Assembly: GCA_964546015.1 (NCBI GenBank)
Contig: CAZJHO010000013.1
Span: forward strand, 1-30,631
Length of the DNA stretch: 30,631 nucleotides
Source: JAFGVL01 sp964546015
GTDB lineage: Bacteria > Bacteroidota > Bacteroidia > Bacteroidales > Paludibacteraceae
Direction: 5' to 3'
Position 1 is the first letter of the stretch, and each line of letters opens with the position of its first letter. This document shows, in pieces, positions 21,748 through 29,985 of this stretch. The notes beneath the pieces are model-generated. The model did not search any database. It was not told the origin of the DNA and worked only from the letters and a program-made list of their open reading frames with translations. The translations under genes were made by a program, and so were the position numbers.

Positions 21748-22359
21748 ATGTTATTAAAAATTTATTCCGAAAATCCTAATCCCAAAGAAACACAACGGGT
21801 AGTAGAAGTACTTCGTAATGGCGGCATTATTATTTATCCCACCGATACAGTTTATGGTATCGGTTGCGATATATTCAACAGCAAAGGTGTAGAAAGAATC
21901 TGCAAATTAAAGAATATCGATGCTGATAAAGCAAAGAATCTATCTTTTATTTGCTACGATTTAAGCCATATAAGCGAATACGCTAAGGTAAGCAATTCCG
22001 TTTTTAAATTGATGAAAAAAAATCTGCCCGGCGCTTTTACTTTTATTTTGAATGGAAGTAATAATCTGCCGAAGCTTTTTAAATCAAAAAAATCAGTAGG
22101 TATTCGTATTCCGGACAATTCAATTATTCGGGCTATTGTAGAAGAATTAGGCAATCCGATACTTTCTACTTCTGTTCATGACGAAGACGATACGGTAGAA
22201 TATACCACCGACCCCGAATTGATTTACGAAAAATATGCCGATAAAGTAGATCTTATTATTGATGGTGGATATGGGAGTATCGAACCTTCGACAATTGTGG
22301 ACTGTACCGGAGATGAATGGGAAGTTATCCGTCAAGGAAAAGGAGAATTGATGGAATAA
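21748..22359 (+). CDS. yciO: YciO-type protein of the Sua5/YrdC/YciO family
   Basis: A 203-residue protein with the YrdC fold. The general signature is YPTDTVYGIGCD near residue 30, and PGAFTFIL, VGIRIPDN and LSTSVHDEDD follow. The details match E. coli YciO rather than TsaC: start region (IYSENPNPKETQRVVEVLRNGGIIIYPTDT), ICKLKNIDADKAKNLSFICYDLSHISEY, the Y-T-T-D-P-E-L-I-x-x-x-Y segment and VDLIIDGGYG. TsaC makes threonylcarbamoyl-AMP for the t6A modification of tRNA; YciO proteins are close relatives whose role is less settled and whose TsaC activity is weak or disputed. So a tRNA-modification role is possible but not shown. Single gene with a terminator on each side. Confidence 0.87.
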   Translation: MLLKIYSENPNPKETQRVVEVLRNGGIIIYPTDTVYGIGCDIFNSKGVERICKLKNIDADKAKNLSFICYDLSHISEYAKVSNSVFKLMKKNLPGAFTFILNGSNNLPKLFKSKKSVGIRIPDNSIIRAIVEELGNPILSTSVHDEDDTVEYTTDPELIYEKYADKVDLIIDGGYGSIEPSTIVDCTGDEWEVIRQGKGELME

Positions 22360-22360
22360 A

Positions 22361-22391
22361 AAGGATTGTTCTCCCCAACAACCTCTTTTTC
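22361..22391. terminator. likely bidirectional terminator
   Basis: AGG-a-TTGTT and AACAACCT pair around CTCCCC; T-runs follow on both strands (CTCTTTTTCTTT on plus, CCTTTTTTATT on minus). It lies between the convergent yciO and the small membrane protein. Confidence 0.6.
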
Positions 22392-22392
22392 T

Positions 22393-22734
22393 TTACTTAT
22401 CAGTCTTATTTTCAGGCATTCGGAAAACTACTACCAAATCGAACACTGCTGATAAGATTAATGCCAAAGCCCAAAAATTGCTTTTAATAAACATCAAATA
22501 AGCTGCAACCACTAATAAAACTGCGGCTATAGCTTGTATATTATTCAATCTTCGAATACGAAAATCGGGTGCCGGAGCATTTTTTAATGATATTATTTTC
22601 AAGATAATAAGTCCTGCCGCACCTACAGAAAACATATAAGGAGCAAAATCTTGTTCAACAATATGTAATACCGCCGCCGCTACTACTAAAACTCCAAAAA
22701 TGATATATAATAACCCACTTGTTTTGGTACCCAT
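22393..22734 (-). CDS. small membrane protein of unknown function
   Basis: A 113-residue protein with four predicted membrane segments (about residues 8-26, 31-48, 66-83 and 86-104), separated by a short basic loop with KNAPAPDFRIRRLNN after the second. The C-terminus PENKTDK is charged. It follows the DivIC-like gene by 18 bases on the same strand and probably shares its transcript. I do not recognise the family and infer no role beyond membrane location. Confidence 0.8.
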   Translation of the reverse strand: MGTKTSGLLYIIFGVLVVAAAVLHIVEQDFAPYMFSVGAAGLIILKIISLKNAPAPDFRIRRLNNIQAIAAVLLVVAAYLMFIKSNFWALALILSAVFDLVVVFRMPENKTDK

Positions 22735-22752
22735 ACTAAATAAATTTGAAAA

Positions 22753-23055
22753 TCATTTCTCTTTCACAATAAAAATTTCTTCGTTAGGTTTATGCATCAA
22801 ATATTTTTCGCGTGCCATACGCTCTAGATTTTCAGTACTCTTATTCAACTCATTCAACTCAGTTTTAGCTTTTTGGAGTTCTTCTTCATATTGTTTTTTC
22901 TCGGCTTCCAACTGTTCTACACTATTGGTTAGCTTTACTTTTTGGAACCAACTGTACTTTCCGAAAGACATGAACAGAATAAATAAGCCCAATGCTATTG
23001 TATATTTATTAATAACAGGCTTTACAATTCGAAGAAATGCTTTTAACTTATCCAT
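22753..23055 (-). CDS. septum formation initiator family protein (FtsB/DivIC-like)
   Basis: About 100 residues from the ATG at 23055 (MDKLKAFLRIV); the frame is open to 23097 but that part overlaps the previous gene and the promoter-like element. One membrane segment (about residues 18-32, TIALGLFILFMSFG) is followed by a coiled coil (KLTNSVEQLEAEKKQYEEELQKAKTELNELNKSTENLE) and the conserved end MAREKYLMHKPNEEIFIV. FtsB/DivIC proteins join FtsL and FtsQ/DivIB in the divisome and help activate septal wall synthesis. Assignment to FtsB or DivIC cannot be made by eye. Confidence 0.88.
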   Translation of the reverse strand: MDKLKAFLRIVKPVINKYTIALGLFILFMSFGKYSWFQKVKLTNSVEQLEAEKKQYEEELQKAKTELNELNKSTENLERMAREKYLMHKPNEEIFIVKEK

Positions 23056-23074
23056 GACTGTTATTTTTAACAAA

Positions 23075-23082
23075 CAAAAGTA
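23075..23082 (-). promoter_or_regulatory. -7 element of the DivIC-like gene
   Basis: TACTTTTG on the minus strand, 19 bases before the ATG at 23055 and overlapping the end of the exonuclease gene; -33 unclear. Confidence 0.4.
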
Positions 23083-23083
23083 C

Positions 23084-23854
23084 TTATTTTTTAGCAAATT
23101 CGCGTAACTTGATACGGGTAAATGCCTGCTTGGTATTCAGTGCAAAATCGGCATCCATTATCCAACCGTAATATCCCGGATCTTTTTGCAGAACATCGCT
23201 TACTAATTGTCCTTTGTATTTTCCAAAGTTTATTACTTCTTCATTTTTCTCATTAAGAACAATTCGACCTGCAAAATCTACATTGCGAGAAAATGATGAA
23301 TATTCTGATAAAAAAGCAATATCGTTTTTCAAATCAGGATAACGATCCAATTGAGACTTGAGCACTTCGTAGGTGGCTTTTACATCTGCTGCTGCACTAT
23401 GAGCATTTTCTAAATCGGCATTGCAGTAAAACTTATACGCAGCTTCTAATGTTCGTTGTTCTTGCTTATGAAAAATAGTCTGCACATCGACTAATTTACA
23501 CCGGCTCATGTCAAAATCAATCTCAGCACGCAAAAATTCTTCTGCTAACAAAGGTACATCGAAGCGATTTGAATTATATCCGGCAATGTCACAACCTTCG
23601 AAATCTTGAGCAATTATTTTTGCCACTTGCTTAAATGTAGGAGCATCGGCTACATCTTTATCATAAATTCCATGTATTGCCGAAGATTGCGGTGGAATAG
23701 GCACACCAGGATTTATACGAATGGTTTTGCTTTCTTCGGCACCATTAGGAGAAATTTTCAAATATGATATTTCGACAATCCTATCTGTAACAGTGTTGGT
23801 TCCGGTTGTTTCCAGATCAAAAAATACAAGCGGATTTTTTAGGTTTAAGTTCAT
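23084..23854 (-). CDS. DEDDh 3'-5' exonuclease (DNA polymerase III epsilon-like)
   Basis: A 256-residue exonuclease. ExoI is VFFDLETTGT with D13 and E15; ExoII is GYNSNRFDVPLLAEEF; ExoIII is AHSAAADVKATYEVL, with the H and D of the DEDDh class. The C-terminal 60 residues form a second small domain (INFGKYKGQLVSDVLQKDPGYYGWIMDADF), resembling the module found at the end of exodeoxyribonuclease X and DUF3820 proteins. It may proofread or process DNA or RNA ends; it is not clear that it is the replicative epsilon subunit. It ends inside the 5' region of the DivIC-like gene. Confidence 0.9.
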   Translation of the reverse strand: MNLNLKNPLVFFDLETTGTNTVTDRIVEISYLKISPNGAEESKTIRINPGVPIPPQSSAIHGIYDKDVADAPTFKQVAKIIAQDFEGCDIAGYNSNRFDVPLLAEEFLRAEIDFDMSRCKLVDVQTIFHKQEQRTLEAAYKFYCNADLENAHSAAADVKATYEVLKSQLDRYPDLKNDIAFLSEYSSFSRNVDFAGRIVLNEKNEEVINFGKYKGQLVSDVLQKDPGYYGWIMDADFALNTKQAFTRIKLREFAKK

Positions 23855-23974
23855 ATATTTTAATTGTGTAATTGTTTAATGAAGTAACACATTTCGATTA
23901 TGTTCAATGCTCTGTACACTAAGCGTAGTTCGATGCGTAACTCGTAATTCGTATTTTTAATGCGCAATTATAAA

Positions 23975-25189
23975 CTATTCTATTTCTACTTCTACCGGAT
24001 ATAAAAAATCGTTATAAGGAAAGCGTTGTACATGTATTTCTTTTACCTTCTCATAAATTAACGATTTAAGACTATCTATATTTTGTTTTTCTCGTGCCGA
24101 AATAAAAATGCAGTTCTCATGCATTTTATTCATCCATGATTCTTTTAATTCATCTAAGCTGATATTTTCTTTTGTTCGAGGAGTTAAATCATCTTTAGCT
24201 TTAGGGGTGTAGGAAAACGAATCTATTTTATTGAATAACATTATCAATGGTTTATCGGCACTATTCAAATCAGCAAGTGTATAGTTAACAACTTCTATTT
24301 GTTCTTCAAAATTCGGATGCGAAATATCCACCACATGCACCAACAAATCAGCCTCGCGTACTTCATCAAGCGTAGATTTAAACGACTCCACCAAGTGATG
24401 CGGTAATTTACGAATGAACCCAACAGTGTCACATAGCAAAAATGGCAAATTCTCTATTGTAACTTTCCTTACAGTAGTATCAAGTGTAGCAAACAGTTTA
24501 TTTTCAGCAAAAACTTCCGATTTGCTCAATAGATTCATTAATGTAGATTTTCCCACATTGGTATATCCGACCAAAGCAACCCGCACTAATTTTCCTCTGT
24601 TTTTGCGTTGCGTTGCCATTTGTTTGTCTATCTTTTTGAGTTCTTCTTTGAGCAACGAGATGCGAGATTGTATTATTCGTTTGTCGGCTTCAATCTGCGT
24701 TTCACCCATACCACGCGATGTAGTTCCTCCTCCACGCTGACGATCTAAATGACTCCACATTCTTGATAAGCGTGGTAACATATATTGCAATTGCGCTAAT
24801 TCCACTTGTGTTTTAGCATACGAAGTTTGTGCCCGTTGTACAAAAATATCTAAAATCAAAATGGTTCTGTCCAGCACTTTAATGTTCAATTCACGCTCAA
24901 TATTGCGTAATTGGCGCGGCGAAAGTTCATCATCAAAGATAGCCAAATCAATTTCGTTTTCTTCGATATATGCTTTTATCTCGGATAATTTTCCATCGCC
25001 GACATAAGTATTCGAGTTCGGATACTCCAAACGCTGCAAAAAGCTTTTCTGCGGAAGGACATGAGATGTTTCAGCCAGAAAAGCCAATTCGTCTAAATAC
25101 TCCACCGCCCGCTCTTCGGTTTGTTGTGGTGTAATCAGTCCGATAAGAATGGCCGTAACCGGTTTATTTATTATATTTTCTTTAGTCAT
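23975..25189 (-). CDS. hflX: ribosome-associated GTPase HflX
   Basis: About 404 residues from the ATG at 25189; a TTG at 25204 is possible but would only add five residues. The N-terminal HflX domain (TAILIGLITPQQTEERAVEYLDELAFLAET ... DDELSPRQLRNIERELNIKVLDRTILILDIF) and the glycine-rich linker RQRGGGTTSRGMGETQIEADKR are followed by the G domain: G1 GYTNVGKST, G2 TLDTTVRK, G3 DTVGF, G4 NKID and a G5 in FISAREKQN. HflX rescues stalled ribosomes by splitting them. It starts 12 bases after the SpoIID gene. The 120-base gap downstream of it holds only AT-rich sequence with repeats of taattcg. Confidence 0.95.
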   Translation of the reverse strand: MTKENIINKPVTAILIGLITPQQTEERAVEYLDELAFLAETSHVLPQKSFLQRLEYPNSNTYVGDGKLSEIKAYIEENEIDLAIFDDELSPRQLRNIERELNIKVLDRTILILDIFVQRAQTSYAKTQVELAQLQYMLPRLSRMWSHLDRQRGGGTTSRGMGETQIEADKRIIQSRISLLKEELKKIDKQMATQRKNRGKLVRVALVGYTNVGKSTLMNLLSKSEVFAENKLFATLDTTVRKVTIENLPFLLCDTVGFIRKLPHHLVESFKSTLDEVREADLLVHVVDISHPNFEEQIEVVNYTLADLNSADKPLIMLFNKIDSFSYTPKAKDDLTPRTKENISLDELKESWMNKMHENCIFISAREKQNIDSLKSLIYEKVKEIHVQRFPYNDFLYPVEVEIE

Positions 25190-25200
25190 AAAAATTAAAA

Positions 25201-26505
25201 TCAATAAATCTGCTGCAACTGAGCATTTTTAAAATAATGAAATAAAATTTCGTTGTACGAATAGCCTTTTTCTGCCATAATAGCAGCTCCTATCTGACAA
25301 AGTCCTACTCCATGCCCCCAACCGGCTCCTAATAACGAAAATGTTTGTGGCACATTATTTTGTACATTCTTCTTATCAACAATAAAAGCCGAACTATATA
25401 AATGAGAATTTGACAAAGCTTTACGAATTTCCAATTCTTTTCCCAAAATAAGGTTACGCTTTGTACCAACAATTCTGAGCTTTATCAACCGACCCGAAAC
25501 ACCACGCTCAACAGGTTGTAGATCGATAATTTCACCAAAATCAATTTGTAATCTTTTTCGTAATAATTCTGAAATTTCGGTTTGCGAATAATCTACCTGC
25601 CAACGATAAAAATCGGGTGTTTCCAGATCATACGAATTAAGCACTTGACTCAGTGTTTTTGCATCTTTTGTATTACAGAAATCACCTTTAATAGGATTTC
25701 TCACAAATTGTTCCAAAGTCTGTTCGGTCATTATTTCTGTGCGAACTTTACCATTTTGTTTGTCTTCTACAGGGAGCAAATAATCATAATGCACAGGTTG
25801 CCAACAGTTTTCAAACAATTCGGAAATTCCACCGCAGCATTTCGAAAAACGGGTATCGCAAATCTTTTTGTTGTGAATCAAAACTTGTCCGCGAGTAGCT
25901 TCGATAGCTTGTTGCACAAAATCGGTCGTAGCTCGCGTAATACCTTGGTAACGCTGACAATGGTCGTCGGCGCAAACATCAAAATTCTCGTGGTCGTCCT
26001 TATCGTACCATTTTATGCGTTCGGTTTGGGTGTCAATCATTTGTGAAGATTGATTTTTAGCTTTCCCTTTTGCTTTCAATTGCGCCAACAACCAACTGCG
26101 CGAAATCACAGCATGCGCTTTTAGTAATTCCAACGAACTTGTCGCGCTCATTTCGGACGAAATTACGCTAAGTAAATAATCTTCGACAGGTAAAATATTG
26201 ATGGCTGTAAGTTGGTTGTTTTCAACTATCAATTTTAAATTCCCTTTAAATCGTTGGTTTTCTTTTCGTTCCCAATGAAATCCTATTCCGATTACTACAT
26301 CTAATAAATCGAACGAAGCAGTGTTCTCATCGTCGGCTAAAAAAATTATTTTATCAAATAATTTTCCATCGAAACGAATTTTTCCATTCTCAGAAACAAC
26401 GGAATTTAATCCCGAATACAATTTATTTTTAAAAGAATATTTTCCATTAAAAATAAATTGAATCTGCGGAGCGGATAAAACACCTATGTTTATGTGTGGT
26501 TCCAT
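25201..26505 (-). CDS. SpoIID/LytB domain protein
   Basis: A 434-residue protein without a visible signal peptide. The SpoIID domain is in the middle and end: GFHWERKENQRFKGNLKLIVENNQLTAINILPVEDYLLSVISSEMSATSSLELLKAHAVISRSWLLAQL, and the C-terminal GWGHGVGLCQIGAAIMAEKGYSYNEILFHYF, both classic. In sporulating bacteria SpoIID is a lytic transglycosylase on peptidoglycan stripped of peptides; in Bacteroidota the role is unknown. Its ATG overlaps the stop of the DUF4922 gene by one base (TAATG), so the two are coupled and may act together. Confidence 0.9.
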   Translation of the reverse strand: MEPHINIGVLSAPQIQFIFNGKYSFKNKLYSGLNSVVSENGKIRFDGKLFDKIIFLADDENTASFDLLDVVIGIGFHWERKENQRFKGNLKLIVENNQLTAINILPVEDYLLSVISSEMSATSSLELLKAHAVISRSWLLAQLKAKGKAKNQSSQMIDTQTERIKWYDKDDHENFDVCADDHCQRYQGITRATTDFVQQAIEATRGQVLIHNKKICDTRFSKCCGGISELFENCWQPVHYDYLLPVEDKQNGKVRTEIMTEQTLEQFVRNPIKGDFCNTKDAKTLSQVLNSYDLETPDFYRWQVDYSQTEISELLRKRLQIDFGEIIDLQPVERGVSGRLIKLRIVGTKRNLILGKELEIRKALSNSHLYSSAFIVDKKNVQNNVPQTFSLLGAGWGHGVGLCQIGAAIMAEKGYSYNEILFHYFKNAQLQQIY

Positions 26506-27338
26506 TAACTTACCTGATGATAAATATTAACAATATCCTGTGGGGTAATTTTTTCAAAATCCTTTTCACGCGTGACAATCAGTGTTCCTGCCATATCAAT
26601 AGCACCCGGACTAATCATCAATTGTTCCTCACCTTCGGCAAAAAACTGTGTAGGACGATGCTTTATGCGGGGAAAAACAGTTAATATCCAAGCCTTGCTT
26701 TCTTTACGGCAAAAAATGTTCATCAGCGGTTCGCAATTTATTTTCGTTTGCAATTCTTTGTATCGAAGCTCAAACCAATCTTCTATTTCCTTTTTATCGG
26801 CAGAAATTATGCTGACTTTGCGAATCAATCCAGATTGTTCCATTTCAAACGGATATGGGAAAAAATCGCTGTTTCCCGCCTGAAAGTGCATGTGATCCGG
26901 AGCCGATGCCCCCGCTCCTGCTCCATTATACAAAATGGTATAACCGGACATTTGTTCTGCCAAATCAAGCATATCTCCCAATCTTCTTTGTATCAATTGC
27001 GGCTCATGATTTTTTGATGCTATTGTAAAATGACGATTACAAATAGGAAACGGATTGAGCAAAATATCATATTTACCTTTAAAATCAATGCTTCGTTGTT
27101 CTATAGGACGATTCTTCCCGCATAAAAAACAAGGTCGCCCAACAATGGATTTCGTATCCAGTTTAGCTAATGACGATACCGCCCTTGCCGGATTAAATTG
27201 TACTCGAATATTGTAATTGCCAAAGTCAAACTCTTTAATACGAATATCCCTCAAAGCCGCATAGTTTTTTGCCGCCAAAGGCCATGAGCGTAATTCATCA
27301 TCAAAAAAAGAAGCTATTACAAACGATAAATTTCCCAT
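26505..27338 (-). CDS. DUF4922 family protein, HIT/galactose-1-phosphate uridylyltransferase-like
   Basis: About 277 residues from the ATG at 27338 (MGNLSFVIASFFDDELRSWPLAAKNYAAL); the longer open frame to 27446 would overlap trkH. The segment GRPCFLCGKNRP holds a CxxC pair, LLNPFPICNRHFTIASKNHEPQ resembles the substrate-binding part of HIT-like transferases, and GAGAGASAPDHMHFQAG has the H-x-H-x-Q core of the HIT superfamily (as in GalT and Ap4A phosphorylase). A nucleotidyl-transferase or phosphorylase on a sugar or nucleotide phosphate is likely; the substrate is unknown. It is coupled to the SpoIID-type gene downstream. Confidence 0.85.
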   Translation of the reverse strand: MGNLSFVIASFFDDELRSWPLAAKNYAALRDIRIKEFDFGNYNIRVQFNPARAVSSLAKLDTKSIVGRPCFLCGKNRPIEQRSIDFKGKYDILLNPFPICNRHFTIASKNHEPQLIQRRLGDMLDLAEQMSGYTILYNGAGAGASAPDHMHFQAGNSDFFPYPFEMEQSGLIRKVSIISADKKEIEDWFELRYKELQTKINCEPLMNIFCRKESKAWILTVFPRIKHRPTQFFAEGEEQLMISPGAIDMAGTLIVTREKDFEKITPQDIVNIYHQVS

Positions 27339-27358
27339 TTTTTGAAATAAGTTTATCC

Positions 27359-28828
27359 TTATTTTTTCCAAAATACCGGCGTGAAAAGTATAAGTACAGT
27401 AAATAACTCCAAACGCCCTACTAACATTACAAAAGAAAGAAACCATTTACTAAATTCGGGTATTTCGGCAAATGTACCCGAAGGGGATATCATGCCAAAT
27501 CCATGCCCTATAGTACTCTGACAAGTAATCATCGCCCCTATGGATTCTAATATTCCCATACCAGATATACACAGTACCAATATACCAAAAAATGCAAATA
27601 ATATATACAACATAACAAAGGCTAAAGTACGCGTAACCACATCGTTTTTCAACGCAGTACGATTATACATAACAGGAATTACAGCATTGGGGTGAACTAT
27701 GCGTTTAAATTCATAATAACAGTATTTGAAAACTATCACAACCCGAACTACTTTCATTCCTCCAGCCGTAGAACCGGCAGATCCTCCAATAAGCATTATC
27801 ATGATAACAACAACCCAGGTTAATGGTTTCCAAAACATATAATCAACCGTAGCAAAACCGGTTGTAGTCATTATAGAAGATATTTGGAATATGGCTTTAC
27901 GAATATTTTCTTCTGTGCTGTGAAATGTTACAAACTCGGTAATATCGACCAATGAAAAGAATATTATTAAACTGAATGCAAATATGATAAGTAAATAATA
28001 GCGCAACTCTTCATTCTCGCGAACCTTCTCAAACCTACCGTTAAATGCATAATAATACAAACTAAAATTTACTCCCGATAAAATCATAAAGATAGCAATG
28101 ACATAATGTATATAAGCCGAATCCCAATAAGCGATACTGGCTTGTTTAGTTGAAAAACCACCTGTAGCAATGGTAGAAAACGAATGACATATCGAATCGA
28201 ACCACCCCATACCTCCCACACGAAGCAGTATGGCAAGAACTACCGTTAATATTAAATAAATCAACATTAAGCGCTTAGCTGTTTCGGCAATTTTAGGATG
28301 CAATTTATCTTTGGTAGGTCCCGTGCTTTCGGAACTGAATAGTTGCATAGCACTAAAACCAAACATCGGTAACAATGCCAACGAAATAACCACAATACCT
28401 AACCCGCCGATCCAATGAGTCATCGCACGCCAAAATAACATACTGCGTGAGGTTCCCTCAATGTTCTCCATAATTGTAGCTCCGGTAGAGGTAAATCCAG
28501 ACATAGTTTCAAAAAATGCATTGGTAAAAGCAGGGATTGTTCCACTAATCCAAAACGGCATCAAACCCACCAATGAAAAAAGCACCCAAATAAAGGTAAC
28601 AATAAGTGATCCCTCTCGGCGCCCCATCTGCTTAGATGCATTTTTACCCCACAATGCTCCAAATCCGCCAATAGTAACTGCTACCAACCCGACTATTACA
28701 AAATACTGCCACTCTCTTTCCCCATAATACAATGCAACAATGGTCGTAAGTAGAATAAACATACTTTCGACCATTAAAAGGCTGCCCAAAATACGGACAA
28801 TCAATTTTATATTGATACCGGAGTTCAT
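27359..28828 (-). CDS. trkH: potassium uptake protein, TrkH/KtrB family
   Basis: A 489-residue K+-translocating membrane subunit with four pore-loop units, visible as SGFTSTGATIMENI, IATGGFSTKQAS, TTTGFATVDYMFW and QSTIGHGFGMISPSG; each has the filter glycine or its usual variant. The hydrophobic segments fit the M1-P-M2 plan, with two extra N-terminal helices as in TrkH. The regulatory NAD-binding subunit TrkA is not in this window. It lies in the minus-strand gene train after def and 20 bases before the DUF4922 gene. Confidence 0.94.
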   Translation of the reverse strand: MNSGINIKLIVRILGSLLMVESMFILLTTIVALYYGEREWQYFVIVGLVAVTIGGFGALWGKNASKQMGRREGSLIVTFIWVLFSLVGLMPFWISGTIPAFTNAFFETMSGFTSTGATIMENIEGTSRSMLFWRAMTHWIGGLGIVVISLALLPMFGFSAMQLFSSESTGPTKDKLHPKIAETAKRLMLIYLILTVVLAILLRVGGMGWFDSICHSFSTIATGGFSTKQASIAYWDSAYIHYVIAIFMILSGVNFSLYYYAFNGRFEKVRENEELRYYLLIIFAFSLIIFFSLVDITEFVTFHSTEENIRKAIFQISSIMTTTGFATVDYMFWKPLTWVVVIMIMLIGGSAGSTAGGMKVVRVVIVFKYCYYEFKRIVHPNAVIPVMYNRTALKNDVVTRTLAFVMLYILFAFFGILVLCISGMGILESIGAMITCQSTIGHGFGMISPSGTFAEIPEFSKWFLSFVMLVGRLELFTVLILFTPVFWKK

Positions 28829-28860
28829 ATTCTCTCTATTAAAAAGCGAATATCAAAACA

Positions 28861-29412
28861 TTAGTTTTTTACTTTATACCGACAATTCACTTTTCCTTTG
28901 CTGATACTTGTCAATCGAGATTTTATCAACTGGCGGCGTATTGATGAAATATAATCTATAAACATATGACCTTCCAAATGATCGTATTCATGTTGAACAC
29001 AACGAGCTGCAAAGCCTGTTATAACTTCATCGTGTTCTACCCAACTTTCATCAAAATATTTAATACGGATAGTGTCTTTACGCATTACATTTTCATGTAT
29101 GCCCGGTATGCTTAAACAACCTTCTTCTTTAAGTACCTCACTACCGGTGCGTTCTACAATTTTCGCATTGATAAAAGTTTTCTTGAATCCTGCTAAAGAA
29201 GGATCATTTTCTGCTAATAGAGTTAGGTCAATAACAAATATACGGATAGAAAGCCCTATCTGAGGTGCTGCCAAACCAATACCATCTCCCGATTTATACA
29301 TGGTCTCCCATAAATCAGCTATAACTTCTACTAATTCAGGATAATTTTTATCGATATTTTCGGCTTGACGACGAAGAATCGGGTTCCCATAAAGTAAAAT
29401 TGGTCGAACCAT
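28861..29412 (-). CDS. def: peptide deformylase
   Basis: A 183-residue metalloenzyme that removes the formyl group from new proteins. All three motifs are present: GIGLAAPQ (44-51), EGCLSIPG with metal ligand C99, and QHEYDHLEG with H141, catalytic E142 and H145. The start at 29412 (MVRPILLYGNPIL) is the family's normal N-terminus; the frame is open 33 bases further. The gap to ruvX upstream contains a GC-rich palindrome. Confidence 0.96.
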   Translation of the reverse strand: MVRPILLYGNPILRRQAENIDKNYPELVEVIADLWETMYKSGDGIGLAAPQIGLSIRIFVIDLTLLAENDPSLAGFKKTFINAKIVERTGSEVLKEEGCLSIPGIHENVMRKDTIRIKYFDESWVEHDEVITGFAARCVQHEYDHLEGHMFIDYISSIRRQLIKSRLTSISKGKVNCRYKVKN

Positions 29413-29426
29413 AATGTAATTTATCT

Positions 29427-29464
29427 GCCCTCCAAACCTCCCCAAAGGAGAAGCTTGGAGGGGC
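29427..29464. repeat. GC-rich palindrome between ruvX and def
   Basis: GCCCTCCAA (29427-29435) pairs with TTGGAGGGGC (29455-29464, one bulged G), with CTCC/GGAG inside. A T-rich run follows only on the plus strand, opposite to the genes around it, so it is not a normal terminator for ruvX. I recall similar CCCTCC...GGAGGGG palindromes as dispersed intergenic repeats in Bacteroidota. Confidence 0.6.
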
Positions 29465-29465
29465 T

Positions 29466-29879
29466 TTATTTTTTTGTTTCTAAATATGATTGTAAAATAA
29501 TTGTTGCGCTAATTTGGTCAATAAGCGCTTTATCTTGTCTTTTCGTTTTACTTATGCCGCTTTGAAGCATTGTTTGCTGTGCCAATTTAGAAGTAAATCT
29601 CTCATCCACAAAAGTTACCGGAATGTTTGGAAACAATTTTTTCAAACGATTTACAAAAGGCGTTACAAATTTCATTGACTCTGATGGCTGGTTGTTCATT
29701 TGCTTTGGTAAACCCACCACAAATTCATCAACCTGCTCTTGCTGCAAATATTTTTCCAGAAAAGGAAAAATATCACCGGCAGAAACTGTAACAAGCCCGT
29801 TAGCTATTAATTGCAACGGATCCGTAACCGCAACACCTATGCGTTTTTGACCAACATCTACAGCTATAATTCTGCCCAT
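29466..29879 (-). CDS. ruvX: RuvX/YqgF putative pre-16S rRNA nuclease
   Basis: A 137-residue RNase H-fold protein from the ATG at 29879 (MGRIIAVDVGQKRIGVAVTDP). The catalytic acids fit: D in AVDVGQKRIG, E in VDERFTS, D in KALIDQISATIILQSYL; VGLPKQMNNQPS is the family's PxxxxG-like loop. YqgF trims the 5' end of 16S rRNA precursor in E. coli; the older name is Holliday-junction resolvase-like. First gene of the train ruvX-def-trkH-DUF4922-SpoIID-hflX. Confidence 0.94.
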   Translation of the reverse strand: MGRIIAVDVGQKRIGVAVTDPLQLIANGLVTVSAGDIFPFLEKYLQQEQVDEFVVGLPKQMNNQPSESMKFVTPFVNRLKKLFPNIPVTFVDERFTSKLAQQTMLQSGISKTKRQDKALIDQISATIILQSYLETKK

Positions 29880-29897
29880 TTTCTGAAATACAAATTG

Positions 29898-29905
29898 CAA
29901 AAATA
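29898..29905 (-). promoter_or_regulatory. -7 element of ruvX
   Basis: TATTTTTG on the minus strand, 19 bases before the ruvX ATG, back to back with the DUF4494 promoter; -33 unclear. Confidence 0.4.
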
Positions 29906-29929
29906 GTCAAAATTTCTTGATTCTTGGCT

Positions 29930-29959
29930 TTTGGCTCTTAACTCTTTATATTATCTTTG
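29930..29959 (+). promoter_or_regulatory. promoter of the DUF4494 gene
   Basis: TTTG (29930-29933), 18 bases, TATCTTTG (29952-29959), followed by GCGAC; 26 bases before the ATG. Confidence 0.7.
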
Positions 29960-29985
29960 CGACTCAAAAATTTAAAACAAAAAAT

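Noticed and set aside
27339..27446. Upstream extension of the DUF4922 protein
   Set aside because: It would overlap the trkH coding end by 88 bases; the ATG at 27338 is in the gap and gives a sensible start.
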